In this document: positions 57,731 through 64,000 of the stretch, one piece after another
Numbering within the stretch: position 1 is the stretch's first letter
Layout: each line of letters begins with the position of its first letter
DNA from: Hyphomicrobiales bacterium
Lineage (GTDB): Bacteria > Pseudomonadota > Alphaproteobacteria > Rhizobiales > Beijerinckiaceae
Direction: 5' to 3'
DNA length: 64,000 nt
NCBI GenBank assembly: GCA_003963405.1
Contig: RXIY01000007.1
Location: 27,920-91,919 of the forward strand
Notes under the pieces: generated by a model
Told to the model about the DNA's origin: nothing
Database searches by the model: none
The model's input: only the letters and a program-made list of their open reading frames with translations
Made by a program: the position numbers and the translations under genes

Positions 57731-58749
57731 CCCCCCTGCCCAGCCCTCTTCCGCAGACGTGGGAGAGGGAGCCGGCGCAGGCCTTCATCGAGACCCTCCC
57801 CGCGCTCGGAGAGAGCGGGGCCGCCCTCCGCGTCCTCGCCGACGGCCGCGCCGGGCACGAGGCGCAGACGCTCGGGCTCGCGGAGGCTCTGGGCCTCGTC
57901 CCCGACATTCGCGCCGTCGCGCCGCGCGCCCCCTATTCCTGGCTCGCGCCTTTCGGCCCGCCCGACCCGCGCGACGCCTTCGCCTTTGCGCCGCCCTACC
58001 CGGATATCGCGCTCGCCGCCGGACGGCGCACGCTGCCGGCGCTGCGCCGTCTGAAGCGCGACTCGGGCGGGCGCGTCTTCACGGTCTATGTCAACGCCCC
58101 GGCGCTCGGGAAAGCGGCCGCCGACCTCATCGTCGCGCCGCGTCATGATCGCCTGGCCGGCGACAATGTCATCTCTCCCCTCACGCCGCCGAACCGAATC
58201 AGCGACGCGCGGCTCGCCGAGGCCCGCGCCACGCCCGATCTGCGCATCGCCGGCCTGCCGCGCCCCCTGGTCGCCCTGCTCATCGGCGGTGCCGAGGGCG
58301 TCGTCCACGACCTCGACCATATCGCCGCGGCCCTGCTCGCGGGCGGCTATGGCGTCATGGCGACCCCCTCGCGCCGCACGCCGCCCGAGGTCGCGCGGGC
58401 GCTGCGGGCGGCGCTTTCGGCGCCGGGCGGCTTCTGCTGGGACGGCGCCGGCGAGAACCCCTATGTCTCCATGCTCGCCAACGCCGACCGCATCGTCGTC
58501 ACCGGCGACAGCGTGAGCATGGTGGGCGAGGCGGTCGCCACCGGCGTTCCGGTCCATGTGATCGAGCCGCTGGCGCCGCGCCGCAAGATCCGGGCCTATC
58601 TCGCCGCGCTGGAAGCCGCCGGCGCCATCCGCCTCTGGCGCGGGCCGTTCGAGGACTGGACCTACGCGCCGCTCAACTCCACGCCGGAAATCGCGCGGCG
58701 CATCGCAGCGGATTACGCGCGGTTCCGAGAGTTGCGGCGCGGCGCATAA
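57727..58749 (+). CDS. ELM1/GtrOC1-family protein (DUF1022)
   Basis: 340 residues. [20 protein letters not shown] starts the conserved domain; [38 protein letters not shown] and the final [12 protein letters not shown] support the mitochondrial-fission ELM1/DUF1022 family, which resembles nucleotide-sugar glycosyltransferases (GT-B). The GTG start overlaps the greA stop (GTGTGA). The first ~30 residues ([13 protein letters not shown]) are read through a REP-like palindrome, so the ancestral start may be later. Substrate unknown. Confidence 0.83.
   Translation: MTPLPSPLPQTWEREPAQAFIETLPALGESGAALRVLADGRAGHEAQTLGLAEALGLVPDIRAVAPRAPYSWLAPFGPPDPRDAFAFAPPYPDIALAAGRRTLPALRRLKRDSGGRVFTVYVNAPALGKAAADLIVAPRHDRLAGDNVISPLTPPNRISDARLAEARATPDLRIAGLPRPLVALLIGGAEGVVHDLDHIAAALLAGGYGVMATPSRRTPPEVARALRAALSAPGGFCWDGAGENPYVSMLANADRIVVTGDSVSMVGEAVATGVPVHVIEPLAPRRKIRAYLAALEAAGAIRLWRGPFEDWTYAPLNSTPEIARRIAADYARFRELRRGA
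57744..57769. repeat. REP-like palindrome inside the start of the ELM1-family gene
   Basis: CCCTCTTCCGC, AGAC, GTGGGAGAGGG: a diverged copy of the family at 10817 and 32622. It is in frame and encodes part of the N-terminal [11 protein letters not shown] extension, so an intergenic element has been taken into the coding region. Confidence 0.6.
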
Positions 58750-58793
58750 TCGTTAGATTGCCGGCTCGTCACGACAGACCTGCGAGTTTTCAA

Positions 58794-59759
58794 ATGTCCG
58801 CCCCCCAGCATGCGCGCGTCATCATCATCGGCTCCGGCCCGGCCGGCTATACGGCGGCGATCTATGCGGCCCGCGCCATGCTGGAGCCCATGCTCATCGC
58901 CGGCTTCGATCAGGGCGGCCAGCTCATGATCACGACCGAGGTCGAGAACTACCCCGGCTTCGCCGAGCCCATTCAGGGCCCCTGGCTGATGGAGCAGATG
59001 CGCCTCCAGGCCGAACATGTCGGCACGCGGCTCGTCTCGGACCATATCGTCGAGGCCCGCCTGGACAAGCGCCCCTTCACCCTGATCGGGGACAGCGGGA
59101 CGACCTACAGCTGCGACGCGCTGATTGTCGCGACGGGCGCCAAGGCCAAATGGCTCGGCATTCCGAGCGAGGAGAAATTCAAGGGATTCGGCGTTTCGGC
59201 CTGCGCGACCTGCGATGGCTTCTTCTTCCGCGGCAAGAAAGTCGTCGTCGTCGGCGGCGGCAACACCGCCGTCGAGGAGGCGCTCTATCTCTCGAACCTC
59301 GCCTCGCATGTGACGCTGGTGCACCGCCGCGACACGCTGCGCTCCGAGCGCGTGCTGCAGGAGCGCCTGCGCCGGCAGCAGAACGTCACGGTCCTGTTCG
59401 ACCATGTGATCGACGAAATCCTCGGCGTGGAGGGCCCCCTCTCCGTCACCGGCGCGCGGGTGAAGAACGTCAAGACAGGCGAAATGCAGACGCTCGACGC
59501 CGAGGGCGTGTTCATCGCCATCGGCCATGCGCCGGCTTCCGAACTGTTCAAGGGCCAGCTCACGGTGAAGCCCTCGGGCTATATCGCCGTCGAGGCGGGA
59601 ACGACCCGCACCAACATCCCCGGCGTCTATGCGGCGGGCGACGTGGCTGACGAAATCTACCGGCAGGCCGTGACCGCGGCCGGCCTGGGCTGCATGGCGG
59701 CGCTCGAAGTGGAGAAGTTCCTGCTCGACGCGCCGGCGCTGGCCACGGAGCCGGTCTAA
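58794..59759 (+). CDS. trxB: Thioredoxin-disulfide reductase
   Basis: 321 residues, low-molecular-weight type. FAD-binding GSGPAGYTAAIYAARA, redox-active VSACATCDGFFFRGK (CATC), NADPH-binding VVVGGGNTAVEEALYL, and C-terminal FAD contact GVYAAGDVADEIYRQAVTAA. It reduces thioredoxin with NADPH. ATG at 58794 (MSAPQHARVI). The CDGSH gene starts 10 nt downstream, so they probably share a transcript. Confidence 0.97.
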   Translation: MSAPQHARVIIIGSGPAGYTAAIYAARAMLEPMLIAGFDQGGQLMITTEVENYPGFAEPIQGPWLMEQMRLQAEHVGTRLVSDHIVEARLDKRPFTLIGDSGTTYSCDALIVATGAKAKWLGIPSEEKFKGFGVSACATCDGFFFRGKKVVVVGGGNTAVEEALYLSNLASHVTLVHRRDTLRSERVLQERLRRQQNVTVLFDHVIDEILGVEGPLSVTGARVKNVKTGEMQTLDAEGVFIAIGHAPASELFKGQLTVKPSGYIAVEAGTTRTNIPGVYAAGDVADEIYRQAVTAAGLGCMAALEVEKFLLDAPALATEPV

Positions 59760-59769
59760 GGAGAGCAAA

Positions 59770-60009
59770 ATGAGCGAACGCGTCATCTTCCAGAAGAAAG
59801 CCATGCCGGTCGAGGTCGAGGAGGGGAAGACCTATTATTGGTGCGCCTGCGGCCGCAGCGCCAATCAGCCCTTCTGCGACGGCGCCCATCAGGGCACGGG
59901 AATCACCCCCGTCGCCTACAAGGCCGAGGCCACCGGCAAGGCGTTCTTCTGCGGCTGCAAGCACTCGAAGAAAGAGCCCCTCTGCGACGGCACGCACAAG
60001 GAGCTCTGA
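59770..60009 (+). CDS. Dual CDGSH iron-sulfur domain protein
   Basis: 79 residues with two CDGSH-type sites: CACGRSANQPFCDGAH and CGCKHSKKEPLCDGTH (each C-x-C...C-x3-H for a [2Fe-2S] cluster). This resembles the mitochondrial MiNT/CISD3 monomer class. AAGGAG ribosome site. Directly after trxB, suggesting redox or iron-sulfur handling. Confidence 0.93.
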   Translation: MSERVIFQKKAMPVEVEEGKTYYWCACGRSANQPFCDGAHQGTGITPVAYKAEATGKAFFCGCKHSKKEPLCDGTHKEL

Positions 60010-60029
60010 CCGGCGGCGACGGGCGGTCT

Positions 60030-60056
60030 CCCTCCCCCGCCGGCGGCGGGGAGGGG
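60030..60056. repeat. GC-rich palindrome upstream of glyS
   Basis: CCCTCCCCCGC (60030-60040) and GCGGGGAGGGG (60046-60056), same left arm as the elements at 10817 and 32622. It stands between the CDGSH gene and glyS, in a ~150-nt spacer that holds no gene. Confidence 0.65.
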
Positions 60057-60160
60057 CCGCAGGCGTGAGCCACGCGCAGCCGAACCGATTTGCGCGGCGC
60101 CGCAGGGGGCTCTAAACATCACCCCGGGATTCCCCCCTGCCCCGCGACAAAGACGACCGA

Positions 60161-62338
60161 ATGCCCGACCTCCTGCTCGAACTTTTCTCCGAAGAAATTC
60201 CGGCGCGCATGCAGCGGCAGGCGGCGGACGATCTCAAGAAGCTCGTCACCAACGCCCTCGTCGACCGCGGCCTGACCTATGAGGGCGCCGCGGCCTACGC
60301 CACGCCGCGCCGCCTCGCCCTTCAGGTCGTCGGCCTGCCCGGCCGCCAGCCGGATGTGCGCGAGGAGCGCAAAGGGCCGCGCGTGGGCGCGCCGGAGGCG
60401 GCGATCCAGGGCTTTCTGAAAAGCGCGGGGCTTTCCTCCCTCGATCAGGCGAAAATCGAGAAGGACAAGAAGGGCGCGGAATTCTACCTCGCGATCATCG
60501 AGCGCGCGGGCGCGGCCACGATCGACGTTCTCGCCGAGATTTTGCCCGTGATCGTCAAGAGCTTCCCCTGGCCCAAATCCATGCGCTGGGGCGCCGCGTC
60601 GGAGCGCAGCGACAGCCTGCGCTGGGTGAGGCCGCTGCATTCCATCGTCGCGACCTTCGGGCCGGAGACCGAGACGCCCGACATCGTTCCCTTCGAGGTC
60701 GAGGGCATCCCGTCGGGCGACGTGACGCGCGGCCATCGTTTCCTCGCGCCCGCGCCGTTCCGGGTGCGGCGCTTCGAGGATTACGCCATGGGGCTGGAGC
60801 GCGCCAGGGTCGTGATCGACCCGGCGCGGCGGCGCGACATCATCCTGCACGACGCAAAGGATCTCGCCTTCGCGCGGGGGCTCGAACTGATCGAGGACGC
60901 CGGGCTTCTCGAGGAGGTCGCGGGCCTCGTCGAATGGCCGGTGACGCTGATGGGGTCTTTCGACGAAAGCTTCCTGTCGATCCCGCCGGAAGTCATTCGC
61001 GCCACGATCCGCGTGAATCAGAAGTGCTTCGTCCTGCGCAAGGGCGGCGCGTTGACCAACCGCTTCATCCTGGTCTCGAATATCGAGGCGGAGGACGGCG
61101 GCGCGACCATCGTCGCGGGCAATGAGCGCGTCATCGCCGCGCGCCTGTCGGACGCCAAATTCTTCTACGAGACCGACCTCAAGACGAGGCTCGAAGACCG
61201 CCTGCCGAAGCTCGACCAGATCGTCTTCCACGAGAAGCTCGGCACGCAGGGCGAGCGCGTGAAGCGCATCGCCGCCTTCGCGCGCGAACTCGCGCCGCTC
61301 GTCGGCGCCGATCCCGAAAAGGCCGCCCGCGCGGCGACCTTGTGCAAGGCCGACCTCGTCTCGGAGATGGTCGGCGAGTTCCCTGAGCTTCAGGGCCTGA
61401 TGGGCCGCTATTACGCGAGCGCCCAGGGCGAGGACGCTTCTGTCGCCACCGCCTGCGAGGAGCATTACAAGCCGCAGGGGCCGAGCGACCGTATCCCGAC
61501 GGACCCGGTCGCCATCGCGGTGGCCCTCGCGGACAAGCTCGATACGCTCGTCGGCTTCTGGGCGATCGACGAGAAGCCGACCGGTAGCAAGGACCCCTAT
61601 GCGCTGCGCCGCGCGGCCCTGGGCGTGATTCGCATCGTTCTGGAGAACGAATTGCGCGCGCCGCTCTCGCGGATCGTCGACCGCCACTACAACGACTTCT
61701 CCTTCCACGCCAAATCGCTGAAGAAGACGGACGGGGGCATGGTCGGCGTGACGGCCGCCGACCTCCTGGAATTTTTCATCGATCGCCTGAAGGTCTACTT
61801 GCGGGACAAGGGGGCGCGCTACGATCTGATAGATGCGGCTCTCGGCGCCGTGGCGGCCGCCGACTCCGGAGAGGCGCAAGCCGCCGGCGCGCCGCTACAG
61901 GACGATCTGCTCATGATCACCAGAAAGGTCGAGGCGCTCGACACATTCCTCGCCACCGACGACGGCCGGAACCTGCTCGCGGGCTTCAAGCGCGCGGTCA
62001 ACATCCTCAAGGCCGAGGAAAAGAAGGACGGCGCGCAGGCCTACGCCCACCGCCACACGCCCAATCTTCGAATCGAGCCGCAGGAGCACAAGCTCGCGGC
62101 GGCCATCGCCCGCGCGCGGGAGGAAACGGCCGATCGGCTGGAGAAGGAAGATTTTGAGGGCGCCATGCGCGCGCTCGCCCATCTGCGCGAACCGGTCGAC
62201 GCCTTCTTCGATCATGTGACGGTGAACGCCGACAACGCCGATTTGCGCCTCAACCGCCTGCGTCTGCTCGCGGAGCTTCGGCGCGTGATGATGGGCGTCG
62301 CCGATTTCGGCAAGGTCGCGGGCGAAGCGGGGGCCTAA
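60161..62338 (+). CDS. glyS: Glycine-tRNA ligase beta subunit
   Basis: 725 residues. Starts [20 protein letters not shown], characteristic for GlyS; later blocks [42 protein letters not shown] and [10 protein letters not shown] are family-specific. C-terminal ~150 residues form the anticodon-binding domain ([20 protein letters not shown]). The alpha subunit gene glyQ, usually upstream, is not adjacent here. Confidence 0.97.
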   Translation: MPDLLLELFSEEIPARMQRQAADDLKKLVTNALVDRGLTYEGAAAYATPRRLALQVVGLPGRQPDVREERKGPRVGAPEAAIQGFLKSAGLSSLDQAKIEKDKKGAEFYLAIIERAGAATIDVLAEILPVIVKSFPWPKSMRWGAASERSDSLRWVRPLHSIVATFGPETETPDIVPFEVEGIPSGDVTRGHRFLAPAPFRVRRFEDYAMGLERARVVIDPARRRDIILHDAKDLAFARGLELIEDAGLLEEVAGLVEWPVTLMGSFDESFLSIPPEVIRATIRVNQKCFVLRKGGALTNRFILVSNIEAEDGGATIVAGNERVIAARLSDAKFFYETDLKTRLEDRLPKLDQIVFHEKLGTQGERVKRIAAFARELAPLVGADPEKAARAATLCKADLVSEMVGEFPELQGLMGRYYASAQGEDASVATACEEHYKPQGPSDRIPTDPVAIAVALADKLDTLVGFWAIDEKPTGSKDPYALRRAALGVIRIVLENELRAPLSRIVDRHYNDFSFHAKSLKKTDGGMVGVTAADLLEFFIDRLKVYLRDKGARYDLIDAALGAVAAADSGEAQAAGAPLQDDLLMITRKVEALDTFLATDDGRNLLAGFKRAVNILKAEEKKDGAQAYAHRHTPNLRIEPQEHKLAAAIARAREETADRLEKEDFEGAMRALAHLREPVDAFFDHVTVNADNADLRLNRLRLLAELRRVMMGVADFGKVAGEAGA

Positions 62339-62343
62339 AGTTC

Positions 62344-62421
62344 CCGCCCTCCCCGCAAGGGGAACGCGCGCCCTCACCCTTTAGATGAGCCCCAAATGCC
62401 TCCCCCTTGCGGGGAGGGCGG
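62344..62421. repeat. 19-bp perfect inverted repeat after glyS
   Basis: The left arm (62344-62362) contains CGCCCTCCCCGCAAGGGG and the right arm (62403-62421) is its exact reverse complement, with a 40-nt spacer. It is in the 229-nt glyS-ldt spacer together with more C/G-rich tracts. It may be a paired REP element acting as the glyS transcript end. Confidence 0.75.
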
Positions 62422-62567
62422 CCCGCCGGGTGGGGGATCACCGCCCCTGCCCCGCGCGCCTCGTGCGCCCGCGCACACGCGCACAAACCCTTCTCCCTTA
62501 TTGACAGCTTGGCCGACGGAGTCGGCCGTGTTACTGGCGCGACACGTCCCGGTAACAGGGGAGACAT

Positions 62568-63560
62568 ATGATGATCAGGCATTGCTTTTCGCGTCGCATG
62601 TTTCTTTATGCGGCTGGCGCCGCCGCTTTCGCCGCGCGCCCGGCCTTCGCCAATGAGATGTTGAAGGAGATTTCGCAGCTCAAGCCCGGCGAATTCACCT
62701 GGCATCCGGAACGCTCCGAGTCGGGCCCCGTCTCGGTTGTCGTGTCGATCCCGGAACAGCGCGTCCACGTCTATCGCAACGGCGTCCGAATCGCGGTCTC
62801 GACCTGTTCGACCGGGAAGCAGGGACACGAAACGCCCACCGGCGTTTTCGTCGTGCTCGAAAAGGACAGGAACCACCACTCCTCGATCTATGATGACGCG
62901 CCGATGCCGAACATGAACCGGCTGACCTGGTCGGGCGTCGCGCTGCACGCCGGCAATCTGCCGGGCTATCCCGCTTCTCACGGCTGCGTGCGCCTGCCGA
63001 TGAAATTCTCGGAGCTGCTCTTCGGCGTCACCCATGTCGGGACGCCGGTGATCATCGCCGGCGCCCACACCGACCCCTGGGAGCTGACGCATCCCGGCAT
63101 GGTGCTTTCGGGCTATGCGGAGCATGAATTTGAACAGGTGGTGTCGAGCCTCGACGGCAAGAAGCTTCCGTCCGACTGGGCGGCCGCCGAGAGTTACCCC
63201 GTGACGAGCGTCATCGTCTCCTCGGCCGACCGCGTGATCGAACTCATCGAAAACGACCGCGTCGTCGCGCGCTCGAAGCTGACGCTGAAGGGCGGCGACG
63301 CGCTGGGCTCGCATGTCTTCGTGCTCAACGGCGCAGCCAATGACGCGCGCGGCCTGCGCTGGAGCGCGATCACCCATAGCGCCGCGGCGTCGCCCGCCAT
63401 GCGCGACGACGCCGTGATGCAAAGGATCGCCGCCGATCCGGCCTTCGTTGAGGCGATGCAGCAGCGGATGCACCCCGGCATGACCATGGTGCTCACCGAC
63501 GCCCCGCTCTCGCCCGACAGCCGCACGGGCAAGGATTTCGTGATCGTCACGACGGGGTGA
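62568..63560 (+). CDS. L,D-transpeptidase (YkuD domain)
   Basis: 330 residues. N-terminus RHCFSRRMFLYAAGAAAFAA is a likely Tat/Sec signal (SRRMFL). YkuD domain: SIPEQRVHVYRNG, SCSTGKQGHETPTG-type block and the catalytic HGCVRLP with Cys140. It forms 3-3 peptidoglycan crosslinks or attaches proteins. The C-terminal ~150 residues are an extra domain. GGGGAG before the ATG. Confidence 0.92.
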   Translation: MMIRHCFSRRMFLYAAGAAAFAARPAFANEMLKEISQLKPGEFTWHPERSESGPVSVVVSIPEQRVHVYRNGVRIAVSTCSTGKQGHETPTGVFVVLEKDRNHHSSIYDDAPMPNMNRLTWSGVALHAGNLPGYPASHGCVRLPMKFSELLFGVTHVGTPVIIAGAHTDPWELTHPGMVLSGYAEHEFEQVVSSLDGKKLPSDWAAAESYPVTSVIVSSADRVIELIENDRVVARSKLTLKGGDALGSHVFVLNGAANDARGLRWSAITHSAAASPAMRDDAVMQRIAADPAFVEAMQQRMHPGMTMVLTDAPLSPDSRTGKDFVIVTTG

Positions 63561-63664
63561 GGGCTCTCGCCGTCAGGCGGGGCGGCCATCCACCCCGGCG
63601 GCGTTGAAACCGTCATGCGGGCGCGGCAACATGCGGTCCCGGATCCAATACGGGATGAAAACGC

Positions 63665-64000
63665 ATGCGCCGCATTCTCGCCGCCGTCCTGCTGCTTCTC
63701 GCCCTCGCTGGCTGGGCGAGGGCTTCGGAGCGCACCGCACATCTCACGCTCATCGTCTTCAGCGACATCTACGAGATGGACGAGCGCAACGGGCGCGGCG
63801 GTTTTGCGCGCGTCTCTGGCGCGTTGAAGGCCGAGCGCGCGAAGGCGCAAAACACGCTCGTAGCCTTTGCGGGCGATACGCTCTCCCCCTCCCTGCTGTC
63901 GAGCCTCGACAAAGGCGCCCACATCGTGGAGCTCTTCAATCTCATCGGCGTCGACGTCTTCACGCCTGGCAATCACGAGTTCGACTTTGGGGAAGACATT
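63665..64000 (+). CDS. UshA-like 5'-nucleotidase/phosphoesterase, N-terminal part
   Basis: The first 112 residues only; cut by the right edge. Signal peptide (MRRILAAVLLLLALAGWARA), then the metallophosphatase motifs LTLIVFSDIYEMDE, FAGDTLSPS and TPGNHEFDFG that bind two metals. UshA-type enzymes hydrolyse nucleotides in the periplasm. The usual first-motif residues D-x-H are D-x-Y here (SDIYEM), a deviation worth noting. Confidence 0.85.
   Translation, partial: MRRILAAVLLLLALAGWARASERTAHLTLIVFSDIYEMDERNGRGGFARVSGALKAERAKAQNTLVAFAGDTLSPSLLSSLDKGAHIVELFNLIGVDVFTPGNHEFDFGEDI

Overview
The window is high-GC chromosomal DNA from an alphaproteobacterium, most likely of the Hyphomicrobiales (Rhizobiales). 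This rests on a CtrA/ChpT phosphorelay pair, an rpmH-rnpA-yidC-engB-argB-dapD-dapE array, a ccoNOQP-ccoGHIS (fixNOQP-fixGHIS) cluster with FixK/FNR-type boxes, separate petA-petB-petC genes, and GANTC and TTAA-N7-TTAA sites. A Methylocystaceae-like organism is possible, but nothing here proves it. No prophage, intact IS, CRISPR array, rRNA or tRNA gene was recognised. The traces of rearrangement are one truncated ParA gene and dispersed GC-rich palindromes.

Layout. 1-5.2 kb: smpB (cut by the edge), dapA, a Slt lytic transglycosylase, a ParA stump and a beta-CASP metallohydrolase. 5.3-14.5 kb: a minus-strand cbb3 oxidase locus, ccoN-O-Q-P, ccoG-H-I-S and a final MFS gene whose Met/His motifs mark it as a CcoA-type copper importer. 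Two FixK/FNR-like dyads precede ccoN. 15.2-28.6 kb: three plus-strand genes for an envelope system, namely a ~1760-residue exported protein of unknown family, an alpha-2-macroglobulin with intact thioester motif, and penicillin-binding protein 1C. 29.2-36.9 kb: a long minus-strand array from rpmH to dapE (ribosome and RNase P, membrane insertase, arginine and lysine biosynthesis).

37-41.3 kb: a NemR-like TetR regulator and a secreted beta-propeller protein, each preceded by the same 15-bp operator; then ctrA, a strong terminator, a CheY-like receiver and chpT. 41.5-45.9 kb: cysQ, a DUF1134 protein, a Kir-type potassium channel, a coiled-coil membrane protein, a YciI protein and an EVE-domain protein. 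46-48.7 kb: cytochrome bc1 (petA-petB-petC). 49-53.2 kb: trmL, an unknown membrane protein with a perfect CtrA box at its start, hemF, gtrA, a small cytochrome c, a LuxR-type regulator and a small unknown gene.

53.7-64 kb: carB, greA, an ELM1-family protein, trxB, a CDGSH iron-sulfur protein, glyS, an L,D-transpeptidase and the start of a UshA-like phosphoesterase.

Most of the window is core metabolism and respiration. The parts least explained are the giant protein/alpha-2-macroglobulin/PBP1C cluster, the CtrA-boxed unknown membrane protein, and the TetR/beta-propeller pair. Long open frames antisense to real genes are frequent because of the GC-rich third codon position and are left out.
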